A stretch of DNA of 64,000 nucleotides, from the NCBI RefSeq assembly GCF_041081105.1, contig NZ_CP163528.1, positions 62,001-126,000 on the forward strand. Reading direction: 5' to 3'. Shown here piece by piece: positions 54,814-62,823 of the stretch (positions are counted from its first letter, which is position 1; every line of letters begins with the position of its first letter). The DNA comes from Promicromonospora sp. Populi (GTDB lineage Bacteria; Actinomycetota; Actinomycetes; Actinomycetales; Cellulomonadaceae). The notes beneath the pieces are model-generated. The model saw only the letters and a list, made by a program, of their open reading frames with translations. It was not told where the DNA came from and ran no database searches. A program made the position numbers and the translations under genes.

Positions 54814-56601
54814 ATGAAGAAGAGAACATGGGCAGCATCGCTGCTGGCCGCGCTCGCGGCCGCCGCAGTGGCTGCCGGAGCACTCGTGGTGGCCACGCCG
54901 GCCACGGCCGCGACTGCCACGGTGACGGTGAACGTCGGCCAGTCCACGGGGGTCGGCAACCTTGGCATCGGCCGCGGGTTCCTCTACGGCCTGTCGACCG
55001 ACGGCTCGGCCCCCTCCGACGCACTGCTGCGTCCGCTCAAGCCGACGTCGTTCCGCTCGGGCGGAGAGATCGACGAGCCGGGCTCGTTCGGCTGGGCGCT
55101 GGGCGAGGCGCAGTTCAACCCCCGCTACGCCGCAGCAAGCGCCCAGGCCAAGCGGGTCACGCGCGCGCCGTACGACGCGACGTTCGACCTGATCCTCTCC
55201 GACCTGTGGGGCTCGGACGGGTCCGGCATCCGCCCCGACCCCATCGAGGAGCCCTGCGACGACGGCCCCGCCTGCGCCAACTGGGTGGCCTTCCTGACCG
55301 AGCTCATCGAACGGCTCGGTGACGACGGTCTGCTCAACGACGACGTGCGGTTCGACATCTGGAACGAGCCGGCGGCCAACTCGTACTTCTGGCCGCGCAG
55401 CCAGGAGCAGTACTACCAGATGTGGAACAAGGGGGTGCAGACGATCCGCGCGCTGTACCCGGACGCCATCATCGTGGGCCCGTCCATCCCGAACTATCAC
55501 TGGCCGACCCTGCAGAACTATCTCAACCAGGCCCGGACGGCGGGCACGATGCCGGACATCTGGAACTGGCACTTCAGCGGCGAGCCGCTCGCCGACGCGA
55601 ACGAGGCGCGCAGCCAGCTCGCCGCCGCGGGCTTTCCGAACATGCCCATCGCGATGAACGAGTACCTCTACAGCGACCAGCAGTTCGCCGGGTTCGCCGC
55701 GTGGTACCTCGCGCAGCTGCAACGGGCCCGGTACGAGTCCGCCGTGCACGCGATCTGGAACAACTGCTGCGGCAGCGGACTGCTCGACGGGCTGCTCGTC
55801 AACACGGGGTCCGGCGTGCAGACGACGGGCGCGTACTGGGTCTACAAGGCCTCCGCCGACGCGACGGGCACCGTGGTGCAGTCCGCCGGTGCGGGCGGCG
55901 TCGACCTGCTGGCCACCCGGGACGACTCGGCCAGGTCCGTCTCGGTGCTGCTCGGGTCCCGTGGCACGTTCAGCGGGACGCTCACGGCTCAGCTCAGCGG
56001 CATTCCGTCGAGCTTCCTGCAGAACGGACGGGTGCGGGTGGTCGTCCAACGGCTCGTGGAGGGTGCGCTGCCGGAGCCGCTCACGATCAGTGACACCAAC
56101 GCGACGGTCAACGGCGGCAACCTGAGCGTCACCGTGCCGTGGACGTCGACCACCGACGCCTACTCGGTGCGGATCCTGCCGGGCACCTCCAGCGGCGGCA
56201 GTGTCACGACCGTGGACGGCAACGTCAAGGGCACCGGCCAGAACCAGTTCGCCTACACGTCGGGCTGGGGCACGACCACGGGGATCGCGGACATGTTCGC
56301 GGGCACGGCCAACTGGGCGTCCGGTTCGAGCGACGTCGCGACGTTCGCCTTCACCGGCACGAAGGTCGAGCTGCGCTCCGTGCGCGACACCGACCAGGGG
56401 CGCTACTCCGTCAGCATCGACGGGGGAGCGGCAACGGTCGTGGACGGCTACGCCGCCACTCGTAACGCCAGCGGAGTCACCTGGACGAGCCCGACGCTCG
56501 CATCCGGCAGCCACACCCTCACGCTCAGGCCGACCGGTCAGAAGAACCCCGCCAGCAGCGGGTTCACCCTGGCGATCGACCGCGTCGACGTCACCGGGTA
56601 G
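54814..56601 (+). CDS. Secreted GH39-like glycoside hydrolase with C-terminal beta-sandwich
   Basis: 595-aa exported enzyme. Signal peptide MKKRTWAASLLAALAAAAVA ends near PATAA. The TIM-barrel part has the clan GH-A acid/base Asn-Glu in VRFDIWNEPAANSYFWP near residue 185 and a likely nucleophile Glu in PIAMNEYLYSDQQF near 285. A beta-sandwich segment follows, then a jelly-roll-like end (KVELRSVRDTDQGRYSVSID) that may bind carbohydrate. GH39-like xylosidase/arabinosidase activity is a family-level guess. AAAGGAGCG precedes the ATG; controlled by the upstream LacI site. Confidence 0.78.
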   Translation: MKKRTWAASLLAALAAAAVAAGALVVATPATAATATVTVNVGQSTGVGNLGIGRGFLYGLSTDGSAPSDALLRPLKPTSFRSGGEIDEPGSFGWALGEAQFNPRYAAASAQAKRVTRAPYDATFDLILSDLWGSDGSGIRPDPIEEPCDDGPACANWVAFLTELIERLGDDGLLNDDVRFDIWNEPAANSYFWPRSQEQYYQMWNKGVQTIRALYPDAIIVGPSIPNYHWPTLQNYLNQARTAGTMPDIWNWHFSGEPLADANEARSQLAAAGFPNMPIAMNEYLYSDQQFAGFAAWYLAQLQRARYESAVHAIWNNCCGSGLLDGLLVNTGSGVQTTGAYWVYKASADATGTVVQSAGAGGVDLLATRDDSARSVSVLLGSRGTFSGTLTAQLSGIPSSFLQNGRVRVVVQRLVEGALPEPLTISDTNATVNGGNLSVTVPWTSTTDAYSVRILPGTSSGGSVTTVDGNVKGTGQNQFAYTSGWGTTTGIADMFAGTANWASGSSDVATFAFTGTKVELRSVRDTDQGRYSVSIDGGAATVVDGYAATRNASGVTWTSPTLASGSHTLTLRPTGQKNPASSGFTLAIDRVDVTG

Positions 56602-56704
56602 GAACGGGGGTCCGGGGCGGATCGTCGCTCGCCCCGGACCCGCGGCACTGTCGCAAGACGACGCCGGCCAGCAAGACGACGCCGACCACCACGGCGACCG
56701 TCAT
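56591..56704 (-). CDS. 37-aa putative single-pass membrane peptide
   Basis: Starts MTVAVVVGVVLLAGVVLRQC, a short transmembrane helix, followed by a polar Pro-rich tail. Its ATG overlaps the racemase stop as ATGA, the coupling used elsewhere on this strand. Against it: it reads through the terminator hairpin and overlaps the 3' end of the glycosidase gene by 11 bp. It may be real or chance. Confidence 0.3.
   Translation of the reverse strand: MTVAVVVGVVLLAGVVLRQCRGSGASDDPPRTPVPTR
56618..56651. terminator. Hairpin terminator after the glycosidase gene
   Basis: Perfect 12-bp stem (56618-56629 with 56640-56651), 10-nt loop, between convergent transcription units. Confidence 0.78.
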
Positions 56705-57486
56705 CCCTCCGCGCGCAGCCGCCGCCCCGCGCGCAGCACGGTTGCCCGGGCCAGCTCGTCGAGAGCGTCCACGAGCACGACGTCGGGCAGGAGGGCCGGC
56801 GGGGTCGCCTCCGCCGCGACCGACAGCTCGGTGCACCCCAGCACGATCGCGCCGGCCCCGCGCGAGCGCAGGTTGGTGATGACACCCTCCAGCGCGGTCA
56901 GGTCACCGCCACGGCCCGCCTTCACGCCGTCGTAGATCAGGGACGTGACCATCGCCTGGCCGGCGACGTCCGGCACCAGGGCCTTGACGCCGAGCGCGCC
57001 GAAGGCGTCCAGGTAGACGCCCGACGCGATCGTTCCCTCCGTCGCGAGGAGGCCGACGGCCTCCGGCCGTGGCCCGCTGAGGCGACCGGCCCAGGTATCG
57101 GACGACAGCACCGCGGACACCGTCACGTCCACCATGGACAGCAGGGGGACCGACGTCGCCGCGCCGATCGCACCGGCGAATGCGTGTGCCGTGTTGCACG
57201 GCAGCACGAGGAAGTCGGCCCCCAGAGCGGCGAGTCGCCGCGCGTCGGCGGCGAGCACGGGCCCTGGATCGTCGGTGGAGCGCCCCAGCACGAACGCCGT
57301 CCGGTCCGGGATGGTCGCGTGCTGCAGCACCGCCATGTCGACGTGGTCCTGATCGTGTGCCGCGTCGGTCAGCCGGACGACGCGTTCCAGGAACAGGACG
57401 GTCGCGAGCGGCCCGACCCCGCCCAGCACCCCGACGAGCGCGCCTCCCGCCCCGGGCCCGACGCTCGGCGCGCCGACGTCAGGCAA
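56701..57486 (-). CDS. Aspartate/glutamate racemase family protein
   Basis: 261-aa cofactor-independent racemase. The two catalytic cysteines are in FLVLPCNTAHAF near residue 96 and IVLGCTELSVA near 218; the N-terminal GVLGGVGPLATVLFLERVV is typical of aspartate racemases. The TTG start overlaps the upstream ligase stop by 8 bp; a GTG at the GVLGG segment is an alternative. Coupled to a D-aspartate-ligase-like gene, it would supply D-Asp (or D-Glu) for the peptidoglycan bridge. Confidence 0.85.
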   Translation of the reverse strand: MPDVGAPSVGPGAGGALVGVLGGVGPLATVLFLERVVRLTDAAHDQDHVDMAVLQHATIPDRTAFVLGRSTDDPGPVLAADARRLAALGADFLVLPCNTAHAFAGAIGAATSVPLLSMVDVTVSAVLSSDTWAGRLSGPRPEAVGLLATEGTIASGVYLDAFGALGVKALVPDVAGQAMVTSLIYDGVKAGRGGDLTALEGVITNLRSRGAGAIVLGCTELSVAAEATPPALLPDVVLVDALDELARATVLRAGRRLRAEG

Positions 57487-58738
57487 CCTCGCACTCCGCC
57501 GACGGAAGGGGCCCGGTGTCAGGCTGCCCGGGCACCGGGCCCGCTTCCTGCAGCGGGTGGAACCGCGAGAACTTGCGGACCTGGTTCAGCTCCGCGAGAC
57601 GCACCCAGGCGTCGCGGCGCGGCGACAGGTCCCGCTTGTACTTCAGCGGGTGCACGACATGGGCGCGGCGCAGGGCGGCGCGCATCGACTTGTCCTGCAC
57701 GTACTTCTCCAGGAGGAAGCCCGGGATGATGCGGTACAGCACCTCCAGCGGCTCGATGGCCTTGGGCCAGTCGGCGGAGAGGTGGTCCGCCATCCAGTAG
57801 GTGGCAGGGTTCAGGCCGCTTGCGGTCAGGTAGAAGTTGGACCGCCCCGTACGCGGGTTCAGCTCCAGGAAGTGCCCGACGCCGGTACGCGGGTCCACCT
57901 TCACGTCGAAGTTCGCGAACCCGGTCCAGCCCAGGTGCTCCACGAGCCGGCGGGTGTCCGCCTCGAGCTGCGGGAGCCGCCCGGTGAGGATCGCCGCCGG
58001 GTTCCCCAGCGTCCCGGGCGTGTGCTCCTCGAGCAGCACTCGACCGCCCCACGCCATGCGCATTGCGCCCGTGCGGTCGGAGTAGGTGGTCATGATCCGC
58101 ATCTGCGAGTCGTCGCCGGGTATGTACTCCTGGATGATCATCGGCCGCCGGTAGCCCGCGTCTCCGGCCGCCCGCAGGAGCATCGACAGCTCGGCGCGAT
58201 CCTGCACCAGGTGCACCTTCGCCTTGCCATGGAACTTCGTGTGGTGCCACGCCGTGTTGTCACCGGGCTTGGCGATCAGCGGATACCGCAGGTCGAGGTC
58301 GCCGACCGGATCCCCGCCGGCGCGCACCTCCGTGCGGGGGTGGGGGACCCCGATCTCGTGGCAGAGCTTGGAGAACCGCTGCTTGTCCATCACGTGATCG
58401 AGCAGATCGACCGGCGCGTAGGGGACGACCGCCACGTCCTCCAGCCGATCGCGGTGCTCAGAGAGTGCCCGCACGTACCAGTCCACGCAGGTGAGCGCGA
58501 TGACCGGGCCTGGTGCAGTCGCGGCGATCCGGCGGATCAGCTCCACCATCACGGCGGGGTCGTCGAGGCGCGGCTCGACGACGTTCTCGATGATGTTGGA
58601 GTGCGCGACGTTGGGCGTCGGGACGATGGACACGACGGTGGACCGGACGCCGTAGCCCTCGTGGAAGGCGCGAGCCAGACTGTAAGCGCCGGCGTCTCCA
58701 CCGAGGATGACCGGGTGGACGGCTGCGAGGTTCGTCAT
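57479..58738 (-). CDS. ATP-grasp D-aspartate ligase-like protein
   Basis: 419-aa ATP-grasp carboxylate-amine ligase. The start VILGGDAGAYSLARAFHEGY, KQRFSKLCHEIGVPHPRT near residue 120, YPLIAKPGDNTAWHH near 150, QEYIPGDDSQMRIMTTYSD near 205 and FLELNPRTGRSNFY near 310 (metal-binding Glu/Asn) follow the Enterococcus Asl(fm) D-aspartate ligase family. The adjacent racemase repeats the enterococcal gene pairing. It would attach D-Asp to the Lys or Orn side chain of the cell-wall precursor. ATG 58738 is chosen; in-frame GTGs at 58744 and 58750 are alternatives. Confidence 0.78.
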   Translation of the reverse strand: MTNLAAVHPVILGGDAGAYSLARAFHEGYGVRSTVVSIVPTPNVAHSNIIENVVEPRLDDPAVMVELIRRIAATAPGPVIALTCVDWYVRALSEHRDRLEDVAVVPYAPVDLLDHVMDKQRFSKLCHEIGVPHPRTEVRAGGDPVGDLDLRYPLIAKPGDNTAWHHTKFHGKAKVHLVQDRAELSMLLRAAGDAGYRRPMIIQEYIPGDDSQMRIMTTYSDRTGAMRMAWGGRVLLEEHTPGTLGNPAAILTGRLPQLEADTRRLVEHLGWTGFANFDVKVDPRTGVGHFLELNPRTGRSNFYLTASGLNPATYWMADHLSADWPKAIEPLEVLYRIIPGFLLEKYVQDKSMRAALRRAHVVHPLKYKRDLSPRRDAWVRLAELNQVRKFSRFHPLQEAGPVPGQPDTGPLPSAECEVA

Positions 58739-58818
58739 GCCCACTAACACGCACAGTGCATAAGGAACGTTGTGTATCAGAGTGGGTGAACTGGAAAATT
58801 CGGGCGCGGGGCGTCCGG

Positions 58819-59340
58819 TCAGGGAATGAGCCGGTCCACGATCTCCAGCGTGTCCGCGGTGAAGTGCCCGTCGTCGCGCACCACGAGCGTGCCGCCGAGC
58901 TGGTCGAACATGGCCCGGCCCTGGTCCGCGTCGCAGCCGAACTCGTCGGTCACGGAGTTGAGGAACACCAGCTCGCGGGCGTGCGAGCGGATGGCCGCCC
59001 AGTCGTAGGAGCCCTGCAGCACCGGCTCGTCGCCGTCGTTCGGCTGCGTCGAGTAGCCGGCGACGAGGAGCGCCTGCGCCACGGTGACGTCGAGGTGCTC
59101 CAGCAGCGCCAGCAGCAGCGCGGCCCCGCCCGAGTGCCCCACCAGCACGGTGTCCTCGTCGAACGTGTGCGCCGCGAGCACGGTGGGCAGGAACGTCGCG
59201 ATCGGCTCGACGTTGGTCCCGGGGTGGTGCGGCGTCTCGACGTCGTACCCGCGTGCCCGCAGCTGCTCGGCGAGCCAGGGGTACCAGATCACTGTCGGGT
59301 TGGCGGTGGTCCCGTGGAAGATGATTGCCCTGCGTGCCAT
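58819..59340 (-). CDS. RBBP9/YdeN-family alpha/beta hydrolase
   Basis: 173-aa serine hydrolase. RAIIFHGTTANPTVIWYPWL opens the fold, the nucleophile Ser is in VLVGHSGGAALLLALLEHL near residue 70, and the final His is in VVRDDGHFTADTLEIVD. This small RBBP9/YdeN type has no lid domain and its substrates are mostly unknown. GGAGAG lies 3 nt before the ATG. Cytoplasmic; not in an obvious operon. Confidence 0.86.
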   Translation of the reverse strand: MARRAIIFHGTTANPTVIWYPWLAEQLRARGYDVETPHHPGTNVEPIATFLPTVLAAHTFDEDTVLVGHSGGAALLLALLEHLDVTVAQALLVAGYSTQPNDGDEPVLQGSYDWAAIRSHARELVFLNSVTDEFGCDADQGRAMFDQLGGTLVVRDDGHFTADTLEIVDRLIP

Positions 59341-59388
59341 CGGCTCTCCTTCGTCGTAGTCCCTGCCAGGGCGGAGGCCCGACCCGCG

Positions 59389-59877
59389 TCAGCGCAGCAG
59401 GCGCACCTCGAGGACGTTCGTGTCGGGGTCGGTAGCGGTGACGCCGTCGGGCAGGAACCCGGCGCGCTGGAAGAACTTGCGTGCCCGGGGGCTGGACGCG
59501 AACGTCCAGAGCTGCGCGGGTGTGCCGGGCGGCAGGGCGTTCTCCAGCAGGGCGTGGCCAACGTTGGTGCCGTGGAAGTTCGGGTCGACGTAGAGCTCGT
59601 GCAGCTCGATGGCCCGGGCCGGCGGGTGACCCAGGTGCGGGCCGGACGGGTTCTTCATCGCGAAGCCGACGATCTTCTCGCCCACCTCGGCGACGAGCGC
59701 CTTGTTCCCGGCCGCGAGGATCCGCATCCAGCCCTCGGTGCGGGTGCCGAGCGTCTCGAACTCCCAGTGCTTGGGCGCCAGGAGGTCGCCATAGATCGCG
59801 CGCCGCGTGGTCCAGTGCACCGCGGCGATGCCCACGGCATCGTCCGGGGTCGAGGCGCGGATGTGGAAGTCTGACAT
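59389..59877 (-). CDS. GNAT-family N-acetyltransferase
   Basis: 162-aa acetyltransferase. IRASTPDDAVGIAAVHWTT opens the fold; acetyl-CoA-binding motif A is ELHELYVDPNFHGTNVGHAL near residue 95, and the end FASSPRARKFFQRAGFLPDG is typical. The ATG follows a TACCGT -10 box by 7 nt. It lies next to a second, clearly related GNAT gene (shared WTTRRAIYGDLLAP against HTTWVTTYGAILPP layout), suggesting an old duplication. Substrate unknown. Confidence 0.87.
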   Translation of the reverse strand: MSDFHIRASTPDDAVGIAAVHWTTRRAIYGDLLAPKHWEFETLGTRTEGWMRILAAGNKALVAEVGEKIVGFAMKNPSGPHLGHPPARAIELHELYVDPNFHGTNVGHALLENALPPGTPAQLWTFASSPRARKFFQRAGFLPDGVTATDPDTNVLEVRLLR

Positions 59878-59884
59878 GAGTGGA

Positions 59885-59890
59885 ACGGTA
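59885..59890 (-). promoter_or_regulatory. -10 box TACCGT, leaderless spacing
   Basis: TACCGT on the minus strand, a 7-nt gap, then the ATG at 59877. Confidence 0.6.
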
Positions 59891-59896
59891 ACCCGA

Positions 59897-60379
59897 CTAT
59901 CTGACCATGCGTAGCTCGGCGAGGTCCGCGGTGCTCGCGTCGACCACCCGCGCGCCCTCCAAAGTGAACCCGTTGCGCTCGTAGAAGCGGCGAGCCCTCG
60001 GGTTGTCCTCCGCCACCCAGAGCTGCGCGCCGGTGCCGGGCGGCACCACGGCATCCAGCAGCGACTGCCCGACGCCGGTCCCGTGGTGCGCCGCCAGGAC
60101 GTACAGCAGGTACAGCTGCCGGCCACGTACCGGCACCACGTCCTCCTGCTCGACGGCGTCACCGGCCATCGCGATGCCGATCACCTCACCTTCGACCTCC
60201 GCGACGACCGGGGCTGCGCCGTTCGCCAGCCAGCGCTGCCACGTCGAGGTGCGACGCTCCAGCGTGGCGGTGGCCCAGAACTCGGGCGGGAGGATCGCCC
60301 CGTAGGTCGTGACCCAGGTCGTGTGGTGCACCCGGGCGACCGCGGCGGCGTCGGACAGAGTGGCTGTACGCAGGTTCAC
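59897..60379 (-). CDS. GNAT-family N-acetyltransferase
   Basis: 160-aa acetyltransferase with motif A in QLYLLYVLAAHHGTGVGQSL near residue 92 and the end EDNPRARRFYERNGFTLEGA. GTG 60379 is preferred over the ATG at 60391 because that ATG is part of the TATGTT -10 box, which lies 7 nt before the GTG. It is 19 bp from the next GNAT gene, which has its own promoter. Substrate unknown. Confidence 0.85.
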   Translation of the reverse strand: MNLRTATLSDAAAVARVHHTTWVTTYGAILPPEFWATATLERRTSTWQRWLANGAAPVVAEVEGEVIGIAMAGDAVEQEDVVPVRGRQLYLLYVLAAHHGTGVGQSLLDAVVPPGTGAQLWVAEDNPRARRFYERNGFTLEGARVVDASTADLAELRMVR

Positions 60380-60386
60380 GACGCGA

Positions 60387-60392
60387 AACATA
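60387..60392 (-). promoter_or_regulatory. -10 box TATGTT, decides GNAT start
   Basis: TATGTT on the minus strand, 7-nt gap, then GTG 60379. The box contains the upstream in-frame ATG (60391), so a transcript starting downstream could not use that ATG. Confidence 0.55.
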
Positions 60393-60448
60393 CTCCCGCG
60401 CCGGAGCGTCCGATGACACGGGACCGACCTGCCGGGCAGGCAGCAGGG

Positions 60449-60844
60449 TCAGGCCGGGTGCAGGCTCCCGACCAGGCACTCCTCGATGCCGGCCGCCGAG
60501 AGCAGCATCGACGGCACCGATGCGAGCCAGCCGACGGCCTCGTACGCGGGCACGACGTGCACGTCCTTGACCAGGAACTCCGAACCGCCGCGGGTCAGCC
60601 GCACCGTCCCGGCGCTGACCGTGTTGCGGGCCCAGTCGGTGCCCGACCCCCACGGCAACGGCAGCACGGCCAGGATCTCCTGCTCGGGCCGGGCCGCGAA
60701 CACGACCAGGGGAGTGTCGTACTGCTTGTTCGACCTGCGCCCCACATGGTGCAGGACCACGAACGGCGGGACACGTCCGGCGACGCGGAGCACCCACGGG
60801 TTGAGAACCTTGCCTGCTTGGACTACGAGCTCAGGAGCGGCCAT
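60449..60844 (-). CDS. Deazaflavin (F420)-dependent nitroreductase family protein
   Basis: 131-aa Ddn-like split-barrel protein. PPFVVLHHVGRRSNKQYDTP near residue 28, then LPLPWGSGTDWARNTVSAGT near 65 and FLVKDVHVVPAYEAVG near 92 are family segments for F420 binding. Upstream (in its direction) lies the ABC transporter thought to handle F420-0 precursors, so the F420 link is consistent. Substrate unknown. ATG 60844 is chosen; an upstream ATG would add four residues. Confidence 0.82.
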   Translation of the reverse strand: MAAPELVVQAGKVLNPWVLRVAGRVPPFVVLHHVGRRSNKQYDTPLVVFAARPEQEILAVLPLPWGSGTDWARNTVSAGTVRLTRGGSEFLVKDVHVVPAYEAVGWLASVPSMLLSAAGIEECLVGSLHPA

Positions 60845-60940
60845 GGCCCCCATCATGGTTCAGGTGAGCGGATCCGTCAGCATGGGCGACGAGAAAACCT
60901 GCCGCCACACCGGATCCGGCTGCGACCTAGGTCAGCAGGG

Positions 60941-61813
60941 TCAGCCGCGGTCGAAGGAGAGCACCGGGCGGCCCGTCCGCGGGTGCTGCAGCACATCCAC
61001 CAGCACCCCGTAGACCGGCTCCAGGACGGCAGGGACGAGCACGTCGCCGACCGGTCCGGCCGCTACGACCCGGCCGTGGTCCAGCAGGACCAGATGGTCA
61101 CAGGTCGAGGCGGCCAGGTTCAGGTCGTGCAGGGCAGCGACGACGGTCACGCCGTCCGCGGCCAGGTCGCGCAGCACGCGCATGGCATGCAGCTGGGCCG
61201 CGATGTCCAGGTGGTTGGTCGGCTCGTCGAGCAGGAGCAGGCGCGGCTGCTGCGCCAGGGCGCGCGCCATGTGCACCCGCTGGCGCTCGCCGCCCGACAG
61301 CGTGCCGACCTCGCGGTCCGCGAGGTCCTTTGCTCCCGCGACGTCGAGGGCCGCGTGGGCGGCGGCCCGGTCGGCGTCCGAGTCGCCCGCGAGCAGGGCA
61401 CGGTGCGGGATGCGGCCCAGCAGCACGGCGTCGAGCACGGTCAGCGGCAGGTCGGTGGTGGCGTCCTGCTCCACGAGGGCGAGCACGCGGGCCCGCTCTC
61501 GGCGGGGCATCGCGCCCAGGTCGGCGTCGCCGAACGTCATGACCGGCGGTGTGGCGGAGGACGCTGTGCCGGACGCCGAAACCGTCCGGCCCGCGTGCTG
61601 CACACCCGCCAGGACCCGCAGCAGCGTGGACTTCCCTGACCCGTTGGGCCCGAGCACGCCGGTGACGGCGCCGGCCGGGGCGACCACCCGAACGCCGTCC
61701 AAGACCAGGGACCCCCCGATCCCCCAAGAGACGGACTCGACCCCCAGCCCCCGCTGAGCATTGGGTACCGGTGCGGTCGGGACGCTCTTGCCCGACGAAT
61801 GTCCAGCAATCAT
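60941..61813 (-). CDS. ABC transporter ATP-binding protein (FecE/BtuD-like, putative F420-0 type)
   Basis: 290-aa cytoplasmic ATPase. Walker A GVLGPNGSGKSTLLRVLAG near residue 53, signature TLSGGERQRVHMARAL near 170 and Walker B LLLLDEPTNHLDIAAQ near 190. It belongs to the iron/B12 importer class; in actinobacteria this particular three-gene set is annotated as putative F420-0 ABC transporter. The F420 role rests on recalled similarity and nearby F420 enzymes; iron-siderophore import is the alternative. ATG overlaps the permease stop by 4 bp. Confidence 0.85.
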   Translation of the reverse strand: MIAGHSSGKSVPTAPVPNAQRGLGVESVSWGIGGSLVLDGVRVVAPAGAVTGVLGPNGSGKSTLLRVLAGVQHAGRTVSASGTASSATPPVMTFGDADLGAMPRRERARVLALVEQDATTDLPLTVLDAVLLGRIPHRALLAGDSDADRAAAHAALDVAGAKDLADREVGTLSGGERQRVHMARALAQQPRLLLLDEPTNHLDIAAQLHAMRVLRDLAADGVTVVAALHDLNLAASTCDHLVLLDHGRVVAAGPVGDVLVPAVLEPVYGVLVDVLQHPRTGRPVLSFDRG

Positions 61814-62823
61814 CGGTGGTTTCCCTTCCAGAGGAGGAGGGCGAAGATCGGGGCGCCGATGGCGGCCGTGACTATGCCCACCGGCAGCTCGCGCGGCTCG
61901 AAGACGGTGCGGGCCAGGGTGTCGGCCCAGACCAGGAACGACGCCCCGGCCAGCGCGGACAGCGGCAGCAGCAGCCGGTGCCGCGCGCCGGTGAGCAGCC
62001 GCACCGCGTGCGGCAGGATCAGCCCGACGAACCCGATGGACCCGCTCTGCGACACGAGCGCCCCGGTCAGCAGCGCGACGCCGATCAGCAGGACCCAGCG
62101 CGTCCGGTTCACCCGGATCCCGAGGGCGGCCGCCGCGGTGTCGCCGAACGTGAACGCGTCGAGCACGGAGCCGGACAGCGCCAGCAGCGTGCCGAGCACC
62201 AGCACGGCGCCACCGGTGATCGCCACCGACGTCCACGTCGCCGAGGCGACCGACCCCATGAGCCACGACAGCACCTCGCGGAAGGCGTCGCCGGTGGCCG
62301 ACCAGAAGATTACGAACGACACGGCGGCCGCGCAGAGCTGGCTGATCGCGAGCCCCGCCAGCACGGTGCGGGTGGGCGTGATCGCGCCGAGCGCCCCCGC
62401 CAGCGTGAGCGCGAGGGCGAGCGCCCCCACCGCCCCGGCGAACGCCGCGACCGGCAGCAGCAGCGGGACACCCGCCAGCAGCACGAGCACCGCGCCCAGC
62501 GACGCCCCCGACGACAGCCCGAGCAGGTACGGGTCGGCGAGCGGGTTGCGCGTGAGCGACTGCATCACGGCGCCGCACACCGCGAGGCCCGCGCCGACCG
62601 CAGCCGCGGTGAGGATGCGGGGCATCCGCAGCTGCCACACCATGCCGTCGCGCAGCGCGGACAGCGGTTCCAGGCCGAGCGCCCGGCCCAGCCCGAGGTG
62701 GGTCGCGAGCGACCGGCCGACCTCGGACAGCGCCAGGTCCGCCTGCCCGATCGTCACCGCGACGCCGACGCTCAGGACCAGCACAACCGCCGCGACGGGC
62801 AGGGCGAGCGCGGGACGGGTCAC
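61810..62823 (-). CDS. ABC transporter permease (FecCD family)
   Basis: 337-aa FecCD/BtuC-type permease with about nine to ten membrane helices. RMPRILTAAAVGAGLAVCGA near residue 70, MQSLTRNPLADPYLLGLSSG and the cytoplasmic coupling region GALVSQSGSIGFVGLILPHA are family hallmarks. A single permease gene is present, so it would act as homodimer. Overlaps the substrate-binding and ATPase genes by 4 bp each. Confidence 0.92.
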   Translation of the reverse strand: MTRPALALPVAAVVLVLSVGVAVTIGQADLALSEVGRSLATHLGLGRALGLEPLSALRDGMVWQLRMPRILTAAAVGAGLAVCGAVMQSLTRNPLADPYLLGLSSGASLGAVLVLLAGVPLLLPVAAFAGAVGALALALTLAGALGAITPTRTVLAGLAISQLCAAAVSFVIFWSATGDAFREVLSWLMGSVASATWTSVAITGGAVLVLGTLLALSGSVLDAFTFGDTAAAALGIRVNRTRWVLLIGVALLTGALVSQSGSIGFVGLILPHAVRLLTGARHRLLLPLSALAGASFLVWADTLARTVFEPRELPVGIVTAAIGAPIFALLLWKGNHR

